Positions 1 through 7,785 of a DNA stretch of 64,000 nt are shown here, piece by piece. The notes beneath the pieces were generated by a model. That model did not search any database and had not been told where the DNA came from. It saw only the letters and a program-made list of their open reading frames with translations. The DNA comes from Pseudomonas cremoricolorata DSM 17059 = NBRC 16634 (GTDB lineage: Bacteria > Pseudomonadota > Gammaproteobacteria > Pseudomonadales > Pseudomonadaceae), in assembly GCF_000425745.1 (NCBI RefSeq), contig NZ_AUEA01000007.1, forward strand, positions 270,377 through 334,376, read 5' to 3'. The translations under genes and the position numbers were made by a program. The stretch's first letter is position 1; each line of letters opens with the position of its first letter.

Positions 1-2639
1 AATGTGCGCAGCACCTCGGTGCCGTCCGGGCGCAGCGTCGCCGTCATCCGGCCCCACAGGTCATAGGTGTAGGTGTTGACCTGCGTCACGGCCTTGCTAT
101 TGACCGTTGCGAAGGTAAAGGTACTTTTGATGCAACGGCCCAGACCGTCGTACTCGAAATCCGTGCGACCGACCTGATGCGAGTCATTGCCGGCCTGCTC
201 CATCAAGCGGTACTGATAGGCAGGCTTGTTCAGGGCGTTGAGCTGAGTCACCTGCACGTTCTGGCGAATGTCAGGGGCCTTTGTAGCGGCCTGCTGCTGG
301 CCTGCAACTGCAGGACTGACGGTCCACTGCGTGATCAGATCACCGCCTTCGCCGAAGGGAGACGTTTCGGTCACCGACTTGACCAGGTCCGGCCCGATCA
401 CCTCGCAGCGGTTGCCCCAGCCATCGTAGGCATAGCGAGTGACCAGGATCACATCAGTCTGGGGCGCTGGACTGGTTGCGTCAGACTCTGCGCGATAGTC
501 GTAGGCAGTTTCGCTGACCAGGCGTCCAATGCTGTCGTACTGGTATTCTGCGGTCGTCCTCGAGCACCCTGAGCAATCCTGTCGCTCCTCTCGGATCACG
601 CGGTTGAGGCCATCGTATACGACGCGACTGATGACGTTCTTGACGTCGGTGACCTGCTCGCAGGCATAGGTACGGCCGTTTTCCGTGAGCGTCGGGTAGG
701 CATAGACACGGCTGGCCCTGTAGTGTGCATCGTCGGGCGAGCTGGTCTGCTCGAGCAAGCGATTGAGTGCGTCATAGCGACTACGGGTGACCACCCCATT
801 GAGGTCTTCGGTTTGCACCACCTGACCGCTGTGGATCGAGTGGATTTCGACCATTGTGGCTTCGGCGGTACCGCCTGCACCGCTGAATGTCTGCCGGGTT
901 CGCAGCCATGTCGGTGCGCCCTCGGGGTCATCGGTCAAGTCGTAGCGAAAGCGCGTGGTAGACGTCTGGCCGTGGATGCTGACCTGCTGGCAGTCAGGGC
1001 GGCCGTGAAGGCGCGGGGTGTCAGGTTTGTCGAGGTAGGCATGCACCGACCTGCGCAGGAGCGTTTCTGCCTCGGCCTCTGATTCGCCTGGCTGCCGCCC
1101 GCCCGAAGCAGCGCTGCCTGCAGTCACCTCGCAGGTGTCTTCCTGCTCGATCGCCAGCCAGCCACCGGGCAGCGCCCTGGCAGTGCTCTGCGCCAGCGCG
1201 GTCTGTAGCGCATAGCGATACCGCGTGCGTTTGATCGGGGCGCCAGGCAAGTGAGCCGCCGGGTACTCGGTGAGGCTCTTGAGGTTGCGCAGAAAACCTT
1301 CGGGGTCTGCAGGGCAGCCATCGCCTCCTTCCTTGGGGTAATACTCGCGTACCAGGCGTATACCGCTTGCCTGAGTTTCCACCAGCAGGTTGCCCGCTGT
1401 GTCGTAGGTCATCTGCAAGGTTTCATCGCGACGCTTGCTCGAGTCGCCGGACAGGGTTTTGCTCTTGGTAATTCGTTTAGGTAACTGGAAGTAGCTCGGC
1501 TGGTCATCGAAGGCCGTATTCGGCACTTCGTGATACTCGGTGGTGACGGTTTCGATGCAGCCTTGTTGAGTGGTGAGGCTCTCGGTCAACAGATGGAAGC
1601 GGTTATAGGTGCACTTGACCGTGCGCAGCACCTGGTCTTGCAGGTAATGGCTGACCGTCGAGTCGTAGTTGTAACTGCTGCCGGTGAACTTGTAGAGATT
1701 GTCGCGCCCATCGTCTGTCCATTGGACACCTGTGCCGTAACCCAGAAAGTTGTTCTGGCTGTAGGCATAGGTCGATTTCATGTGGGTGGCGGGGTCCAGC
1801 GGGTCGGGCTGACGTAAATGCTCGATGACGTAGGGCAGAGTCCTGGCGACGCCGGGAAAGCGATGGCCGTGTTCGTTGTAAGTCAGCGTCTCGATCCCGC
1901 CAATCGGATTGGCCAGGCGTGTGACATAGCGCAGGTTGCCGAACCGGGCGTAACTGAAGTGCCAACTGGGCTTTTCGTCACTTGGGAGCTCGAGCCTGCG
2001 CAATTCCTGATTGTCCAGCTCGAAGATGAACCGCTTGGCCACGGTTGTGCCAGGATCGAGGTCCAGCACGACTCGCGCATTACTGCTGTAGTCGATGTTC
2101 AGCAGGGTGCGGTGGGTGTCGTCGATGATCGTGGACAGGCGTGCCTGACTATCGACTGTGGTGTACTCCAAGTTGATGCCGTGACCTGAGGGCGCCATTA
2201 CCCTCACTGGCATGGCCACTTCGCGCTGTGGGCCCTGGGGTTCGAGAATCTCGATCAGGCCGGCTTTATGCGCAACCCGCCAGCGTGGTCTGTCAGCCTC
2301 GCCGATGTTGCTGAACTGGAAGCTTTCCAGTTTGCGTTCGGCAATCGCGGCCGCCTGTCCCGGACCATTGTCCGCTACCCGAAATCGTTCACCCGTGTGC
2401 AGGGAAAGCATGCCGCTGGAGAGCGAAAAGTGGCTAAGTTGCAATGCCCAGCCAATACCGAAACCGCTGTTGCTCTCATCCATGGGATTGAACGTCAGCT
2501 GTAAGGGTAGTTCTGGGCCGCAGAGCATATTGGCTGTCATCTGAGGCAGTTCAATGCCAACGGAAAACTGCCCTGTACGTTGATCGACGCTACCGCTGAT
2601 GAAACCCAGGAAGTTAAGAGCGTTGGAATGCAGAGACAT
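1..2639 (-). CDS. RHS/YD-repeat protein, 3' end outside the window
   Basis: An open frame of about 879 codons starts at the ATG at 2639, with GAGGA nine bases upstream, and runs without a stop past the left edge. Its N-terminus (MSLHSNALNFLGF, then RTGQ, GFGIGW and a LHTGE motif) matches the start of the RHS protein at 10679. The middle holds many YD repeats, such as YDALNRLLEQ, YDSIGRLVSE and YDLWGRMTA. RHS/TcC-type proteins build a beta-cocoon that usually encloses a C-terminal toxin released by a self-cleaving core. That core and any toxin would lie outside this window, so the effector type cannot be judged. The gene 39 bases upstream on the same strand is probably co-transcribed. The family is clear; a toxin role is inference. 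Confidence 0.85.
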   Translation of the reverse strand, partial: MSLHSNALNFLGFISGSVDQRTGQFSVGIELPQMTANMLCGPELPLQLTFNPMDESNSGFGIGWALQLSHFSLSSGMLSLHTGERFRVADNGPGQAAAIAERKLESFQFSNIGEADRPRWRVAHKAGLIEILEPQGPQREVAMPVRVMAPSGHGINLEYTTVDSQARLSTIIDDTHRTLLNIDYSSNARVVLDLDPGTTVAKRFIFELDNQELRRLELPSDEKPSWHFSYARFGNLRYVTRLANPIGGIETLTYNEHGHRFPGVARTLPYVIEHLRQPDPLDPATHMKSTYAYSQNNFLGYGTGVQWTDDGRDNLYKFTGSSYNYDSTVSHYLQDQVLRTVKCTYNRFHLLTESLTTQQGCIETVTTEYHEVPNTAFDDQPSYFQLPKRITKSKTLSGDSSKRRDETLQMTYDTAGNLLVETQASGIRLVREYYPKEGGDGCPADPEGFLRNLKSLTEYPAAHLPGAPIKRTRYRYALQTALAQSTARALPGGWLAIEQEDTCEVTAGSAASGGRQPGESEAEAETLLRRSVHAYLDKPDTPRLHGRPDCQQVSIHGQTSTTRFRYDLTDDPEGAPTWLRTRQTFSGAGGTAEATMVEIHSIHSGQVVQTEDLNGVVTRSRYDALNRLLEQTSSPDDAHYRASRVYAYPTLTENGRTYACEQVTDVKNVISRVVYDGLNRVIREERQDCSGCSRTTAEYQYDSIGRLVSETAYDYRAESDATSPAPQTDVILVTRYAYDGWGNRCEVIGPDLVKSVTETSPFGEGGDLITQWTVSPAVAGQQQAATKAPDIRQNVQVTQLNALNKPAYQYRLMEQAGNDSHQVGRTDFEYDGLGRCIKSTFTFATVNSKAVTQVNTYTYDLWGRMTATLRPDGTEVLRT

Positions 2640-2678
2640 GATGATGTTCCTCGGACGTTCGATTGAAATGAGAAGGCT

Positions 2679-3092
2679 TCAGCGGGTACCGCCACGGGGA
2701 GAAACGTTGACCGTGACCACGTCGAGTGAATCCGCCTGCGCCGATCCCTGTTTATCGATCACCTCCAGGCCCAACCCCTCTTTAATAAAATCTTCCTTGG
2801 CATAACTGTTGACGAAATAATGAACGTCGTAATTATTTAACTTCGCCGGTTGATGGGTAGTCTTTAGCGTCATTGACCAGCCGCCTTTGCCGGTCAATAC
2901 GACCGTTGCCGCTGAGGGCAGATCGTCCATTTGAATCTTTCGCGGCTTGTCGAGTTTGTTCCCGCCGCTGCCGACGGTGAGCGTGTACGTCCTGCCCCAG
3001 CCGTCGGTTGGAATATTGAGCGACGCGAACTTACCGTCGGGATTGCTAATGATGATGCTGCCTGATTGCTGTGGCGTTGCTGAATGAGTCAT
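2679..3092 (-). CDS. Small hypothetical protein upstream of the RHS gene
   Basis: This 137-residue protein begins MTHSATPQQ at an ATG with GAGG nine bases upstream. It has no signal peptide or membrane segment. Alternating hydrophobic and polar residues and many Gly, Thr and Val (for example TYTLTVGSGG and TVVLTGKGGW) suggest an all-beta fold. I do not recognise the family. It lies 39 bases ahead of the RHS gene on the same strand, so the two are likely one transcript, and it could be a partner or accessory factor of that protein. This role is inferred from position only. Confidence 0.65.
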   Translation of the reverse strand: MTHSATPQQSGSIIISNPDGKFASLNIPTDGWGRTYTLTVGSGGNKLDKPRKIQMDDLPSAATVVLTGKGGWSMTLKTTHQPAKLNNYDVHYFVNSYAKEDFIKEGLGLEVIDKQGSAQADSLDVVTVNVSPRGGTR

Positions 3093-3444
3093 TGAGTTGG
3101 CCTCGCGCAGTGCGCTCGTGAAACGCGTGAAGTGCAGGCATGTCAGGACATCGACGTGCCTGTCGACTTGCCGTTGACTGACAGATGTGCAGTGTCACCG
3201 AGGCTAGGGCAAGCGGTGTTGTGGCGCACCTGGCAGATATATCAGGTAGGCCGCTGGCCGCGATTTGCCTCGTGGTCGTACGCGCAAGGGCAGCGACCTG
3301 ACAATTCTGCCAGTTGTCTGCGGTTCCACCAGCCGCCTATAACTTGAAGTCATGACACAGCGGGTGCGTCGTTGTGAATGCGCCATGGTCCTGCAACTTG
3401 CGCAGGAGCGTAGGCAGCGTGTGTCGAACTTCGAGGATGCAAGA
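3093..3444. other. Divergent intergenic region of the accessory cluster
   Basis: These 352 bases separate the minus-strand pair from the plus-strand series and must hold promoters for both. A plausible plus-strand sigma70-like promoter is TTGTCT at 3314-3319 and TATAAC at 3338-3343, with an 18-base spacer, about 100 bases before the 3445 start. The segment around 3135-3170 has inverted-repeat character (AGGCATGTC and GACGTGCCT). No gene of its own is supported. Confidence 0.4.
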
Positions 3445-5238
3445 ATGAACGAACTAGCAAAGGTCGATTATGAGAAACCCCTCATTCCCGACCTGAATGA
3501 TGCGGCGGAAGTCGATCTGGAAAAGTTGGGAAGCTCGCCATTAACCGCAGTTATCAAGTTCACAGGCATGCAACCGGGGAACCTGGTCCGGCCACGTTGG
3601 ATCGGCGCGTCGCCTGAAGGCGTGGTGTTCGATGATATTGGTGCCGAGGTACCGATCGTGCCGGCCGATCTGGCCGATGGCAAACGCATCGAAATTACCA
3701 ATACTGCCGTTCACAGCGCGGCCGGTGGTTGGGCATTCTTTTCCTACACCGTGGACGGTCGAGTCGAATCACTGCGCAGGTTTTGCTTCATCGGTGTTCG
3801 TCCGCGGACGCCGAGTGAGGCATTGTCGGTGATTCATGCGTTACCCTCGCACGACTTGGTTCTGCGGCGCAGTGACTTCCCTGATGTCGGGGTGACGCTG
3901 GTCGTTGCGCCCTATCAAGCCATGCAAATCGGCGACACCATCACCGTCAAACTGGTGGGTTACGATGAGGACGGGGTCGAGGATGACGACCGAATCGACG
4001 TGATCGTGGTGAGCAAAGCTCACATGCAAGGGCAGTCGCTGTCGGTCGATGTACCCAAGTATTGGTTCAGCTACCTGGAGGGGGGCTATGTCCGCGCCGG
4101 CTACCGTATCAAGTTCGCGGACGGGATGGAGCTCGACGCGCCAGAGCAGCGTTTCGAGGTCGACTCCAGCGCAGCGCTTCCCCCGTATCTGCCCAAGCCG
4201 ACGATCGTGGGTCATGCCGAAGGAACCCCGCTCGATCCCGCCAAGTTCCGCGACGGCCTGACGATTCAGGTACCGACTTACCCGGACATGACAGTGTCCG
4301 ATCGCATCCTGGTGCGTTGGCGCAGCGCTGCCAGCGACACGTTCCTGCCGCTTCGCGTCGATCCCAGCACCCTGGTGGCGGGGCCGGTGTTGTTCCGGCT
4401 GCCCGCCGAGGTGCTCACGCTGAGCGGCGGCACCAGCGCTCGGCTGTCTTACCTGTATGGACGCGAGAACGCCAGCTTGAGTGCCGAAGCGCTGCAGGTC
4501 GATGTGGTCATGCCACGTACTTTGCGTGTGCCGGATGTCGGCGGCGCGCAGCCGGATTCGACGCCCGCTTGGGGCACTCTGACGGCATTGAACGCAGTCG
4601 ATGGGGTCTACATCAATGTGCCTGCCGATACGCTGGCGCCTGGCGAGGGCCTCGAGGTGCATTGGGCGGGCAAGCCGCCACACGGTCATTACATCGCCAG
4701 AACACCGGTCAGACCGGAGAACCCGCTGCGTTTCTTCATACCCGCACAGTACGTGGCGGCCAATCTTGGCCGTGGTGAGCGGGATGAAAGCAAGCGCTTC
4801 GATGTGTTCTATCGATTGACTGCGCGTGGCGACCATGTCGATTCGCCGTCCTACAGGCTGCGCATCAAACCTTTCGCCAGCAGCGCGTATCCGCAGATCA
4901 CCTGTTTGCAGGCGAGCGGTTCTGTCCTGTCCCTCGCCAGAGTGCCAGCCACAGGCGCCGATCTGACACTGGGTACCTGGTACCTGGCAGCACCGGGTCA
5001 ATTGTTGACGGTGTCTCTGTCCGGCGTGAGTGCCGGGGGCACTCTGGAGGCCGTTATCTGCGACCGTGTAGCGGTGACCGCAGAACAAGCCAGTACTGGG
5101 GTGAAGGCCACATTATCGAAACAAGTGCTCGAGCAATTGAGCATTGGCACTTCTTTCACCCTGCGCGCCAGTGTGAGTTATGACGGCGGTGATTACTTCA
5201 CACCGATGCGCAGCAGCACGTTGACGCTGTCTCGCTGA
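3445..5238 (+). CDS. Ig-like repeat protein (cluster protein 1)
   Basis: The protein has 597 residues. The ATG at 3445 (MNELAKVDYEKP) is preferred because GAGGA lies seven bases upstream; an upstream in-frame start at 3352 has no such support. It has no signal peptide and no membrane segment. It appears to be a string of roughly 100-residue beta-sandwich modules with a recurring pattern of hydrophobic-P-Y followed by GD/SD and V.W (for example QVPTYPDMTVSDRILVRW and NVPADTLAPGEGLEVHW). The last about 115 residues align by eye with the C-terminus of the protein at 19407, both with a TLGTW motif. The protein at 14658 shares the module type. Function is unknown. A structural, adhesive or toxin-partner role is inference from the neighbouring RHS and P47-like genes. 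Confidence 0.75.
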   Translation: MNELAKVDYEKPLIPDLNDAAEVDLEKLGSSPLTAVIKFTGMQPGNLVRPRWIGASPEGVVFDDIGAEVPIVPADLADGKRIEITNTAVHSAAGGWAFFSYTVDGRVESLRRFCFIGVRPRTPSEALSVIHALPSHDLVLRRSDFPDVGVTLVVAPYQAMQIGDTITVKLVGYDEDGVEDDDRIDVIVVSKAHMQGQSLSVDVPKYWFSYLEGGYVRAGYRIKFADGMELDAPEQRFEVDSSAALPPYLPKPTIVGHAEGTPLDPAKFRDGLTIQVPTYPDMTVSDRILVRWRSAASDTFLPLRVDPSTLVAGPVLFRLPAEVLTLSGGTSARLSYLYGRENASLSAEALQVDVVMPRTLRVPDVGGAQPDSTPAWGTLTALNAVDGVYINVPADTLAPGEGLEVHWAGKPPHGHYIARTPVRPENPLRFFIPAQYVAANLGRGERDESKRFDVFYRLTARGDHVDSPSYRLRIKPFASSAYPQITCLQASGSVLSLARVPATGADLTLGTWYLAAPGQLLTVSLSGVSAGGTLEAVICDRVAVTAEQASTGVKATLSKQVLEQLSIGTSFTLRASVSYDGGDYFTPMRSSTLTLSR

Positions 5239-5356
5239 AAAGACGCGTATCTAAACAGCTTTCGTCGGACCGTCCATGAGCGTGCCACGCAGTGGCCTGC
5301 GTGCACGGTGGTCAATGACGGCGAAGCCAATGCAATAATTACCGGAGTGTTTGTCC

Positions 5357-7783
5357 ATGGCCAGACCAACGTTAACGCAATACCTGACGTACATGAAACA
5401 GCAACCGCGAACTTATGAATGGGGTGCTTTGTTAGTGTACGACCGCTATAAAACCAACCGGCTGTTGGCGCAGGAATACATCGCACGTTTCCAGGGGGGC
5501 GACTGGATCAAACCTGTCAATGTGCGCAAGGAAACTGAAACCGGCAGTTGGACCGATGTGTCCGATCTCACCAGCGGTTCACCGCTCTTGTCGTTCATCA
5601 ACTCCAATATTGGCGGGTCGGCGGCCAAATTGAGCATTCCCATGCTTGGCGGCAAGATCAAGACCTTGCGTCAGCGGCCTGGTAGTTCTCAGATCGAGTT
5701 GACCGGCCTGTCGACCCTGGACCCGCTGACCGCGCCGCGTCTGGACATGAATATCAAGCTGGACACCGAAAGCAGTGGCTCGATCAGCGGAGAGGGGCGG
5801 GTGGTCCTGGATTTGAGCAATGGTTCGGGATACAGCTTCGTCGTGTCTCCCTGGAAGGACTTGAACGACAAGGTCGGCGCTGCCATCCGCAGCGAATTCG
5901 AGAAACGCCCTCTCGCAGAACGTGTCTGGGTGATCAACACGCTCAAACCTGTGGAAGGTGAGCTCAAGCCCACTTCGTTCACCGTGCGCACCCACTCCCT
6001 GGCCCGGGCAGGAGTGACCTTGGCCAGCGAGGATCCAGCGGAACTGGAAGAGGGTGCGGTGCTGGTAGGCATTGCCTTCAACGACGAAACCGGCGGCACA
6101 TTCCCGACCGCCGACAAAGATTTGCCCTATTTGCTTCCTGAAACCGCGTCGAGCAGCCCCGAGGCATACTCGGCAAACATCATCATCAAGCATGAACACT
6201 GGGTCAAGAACCTGCTGGTCAAGATGATCAAGTCCATTCCGGAGTTCGCCGGGCTCACCCCGGAGTACGAACAACAAGGCAGGTTCGTGGTCCAGGCGAA
6301 CTTTGGTCATCTGGCGCAAACCTTCGACGAAGTACATCGCACGGGCGAGGGTTATTTCCACTGGGGGAAATTGCTTGGCACCAGCCTGATAGCGGACCCG
6401 GCGCTGAGTCGGGCGCATTTCAGATTTGCCGACGACACCATAGCGTTCGAGTGGCGGTGCACGGTGCCGGCCACTGTCGAGTGTGAATTCGAGTGGAGTG
6501 GAATGGTCATCAAAGGCACGCGCAGTTATCGCAGCGGTTTCGTGTTGAAGAAAGCGTACACGCTGGCCGTGGGGGCGACGGGCAGTGTAGTGCTGCAGGC
6601 GGGCGCCAGCCAGCTGGAGCACTCCTTGAGCAATGACGACACAACGGACGTTCGGCACATCTTCCAGAATTTCTACACCGATCAGGTGTTGCCGGTCCTC
6701 GAAACCAAGATACAGGGCAAATTCGACAGTTTCACCGGAGCCATCGAAAAGGCCGGACCTTCCATCGATGTGCTGCGCCTCAATGGTTTGCTGTTCCGCA
6801 GCGATAACGCCGTGACTCCTGAAAGTGTGCGCGCACCTGGCGATCTGTCGCTGTTGGGCACCTTGGCACCAAAGCTGACCGCTTTCGCCATTGAACCGCT
6901 CAATCCGACGATTGCCGCTTCCACCCGTCAGGCGTTCGAGCTCAAGCCTGCGCCCGCGGGCACGCCGACCTGGGCCGTCGAACATCTGCCCGGGGGGCAG
7001 GGTGAGAAGGGGAGTATCGAGGATGGCCTCTACACTCCACCGACCAGCGCGCAAATATCAGGCACTTCACTACGCGTCCTGATCAGTGCAAAGGTGGGCG
7101 ACAAGGTCGCCTACAGCCTGGTCACAGTCGTGCCCAAGAGTATCGCGGTGTTCCCATTCCTGCAAACAGTGAATTTCGCCACTGTTCCGAGCAATCCGCC
7201 CCGGCACGTGCTGGTAGGCGGCGCGTTGGATGCGGCGCTGCAATGGCGCACCACTGACGGCTTCAAGGGCAAGATCCGCCCAGCCGAGCCTTATGGCCGG
7301 GATGCGGATCTCAGTATTCCTCAGGGCATGGACGTGCGTGTCTATGAAGCGCCGGTGCATTCCCCAGGCGCTCCAGGTACTGCAGGCATGATGATCCAGA
7401 GAGATCGCGTGGAAGTGACCGGCCATGGCGCCACTGCCGGGATCGACCTGCTGGTGCCTTGGCAAAGTCCCACCGCGACGATCAAGGTGGTGAAGCAGGG
7501 TGCAGGACTCAAGCTCAGCCTGTGGGTAGCCTCCTGGACCGGCGGAGAAGTCGAGGTGCCTGTGGCCAATACAATGTGGTTCACGATCGTCGGCAGTAAA
7601 GCCGTGGATCCTGCCACTGGCGTTTACCCCCCAGGCGACACCGGCGACTACACCGTCCTGGCGGCTGCCGATAAAACGTCCAACGTTCTGACCTGGGGCT
7701 ATATCAGCCTGCCGCTGCCCTACGACCTGAACTACGAACAGTTGCTGAAGTATGTGCAACTTCGTTCCACAGTGAGGTACTGA
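5357..7783 (+). CDS. P47-like TULIP-domain protein with Ig-like C-terminus
   Basis: This is an 808-residue protein. ATG 5357 (MARPTLTQYL) has GGAG nine bases upstream and is preferred over a TTG at 5351. The N-terminus YEWGALLVYDRYKTNRLL, then a GGSAAKLSIPMLGG segment and an LTGL segment about 100 residues in, recall the clostridial P47/OrfX2 family. Members of that family have tubular lipid-binding (TULIP) folds and accompany botulinum neurotoxin genes. A later EEGAVLVGIAF and LPYLLPE segment is shared with the next protein. Residues from about 500 on look like two Ig-like modules with an IEDGLYTPP and a DPATGVYPP motif. No signal peptide is seen. The TULIP assignment rests on pattern memory and is moderately sure; lipid binding or toxin delivery is inference. 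Confidence 0.6.
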   Translation: MARPTLTQYLTYMKQQPRTYEWGALLVYDRYKTNRLLAQEYIARFQGGDWIKPVNVRKETETGSWTDVSDLTSGSPLLSFINSNIGGSAAKLSIPMLGGKIKTLRQRPGSSQIELTGLSTLDPLTAPRLDMNIKLDTESSGSISGEGRVVLDLSNGSGYSFVVSPWKDLNDKVGAAIRSEFEKRPLAERVWVINTLKPVEGELKPTSFTVRTHSLARAGVTLASEDPAELEEGAVLVGIAFNDETGGTFPTADKDLPYLLPETASSSPEAYSANIIIKHEHWVKNLLVKMIKSIPEFAGLTPEYEQQGRFVVQANFGHLAQTFDEVHRTGEGYFHWGKLLGTSLIADPALSRAHFRFADDTIAFEWRCTVPATVECEFEWSGMVIKGTRSYRSGFVLKKAYTLAVGATGSVVLQAGASQLEHSLSNDDTTDVRHIFQNFYTDQVLPVLETKIQGKFDSFTGAIEKAGPSIDVLRLNGLLFRSDNAVTPESVRAPGDLSLLGTLAPKLTAFAIEPLNPTIAASTRQAFELKPAPAGTPTWAVEHLPGGQGEKGSIEDGLYTPPTSAQISGTSLRVLISAKVGDKVAYSLVTVVPKSIAVFPFLQTVNFATVPSNPPRHVLVGGALDAALQWRTTDGFKGKIRPAEPYGRDADLSIPQGMDVRVYEAPVHSPGAPGTAGMMIQRDRVEVTGHGATAGIDLLVPWQSPTATIKVVKQGAGLKLSLWVASWTGGEVEVPVANTMWFTIVGSKAVDPATGVYPPGDTGDYTVLAAADKTSNVLTWGYISLPLPYDLNYEQLLKYVQLRSTVRY

Positions 7784-7785
7784 GC

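Noticed and set aside
1..2639. Several small frames on the plus strand at the left edge
   Set aside because: They are antisense to the RHS gene, whose YD repeats are plain on the minus strand.
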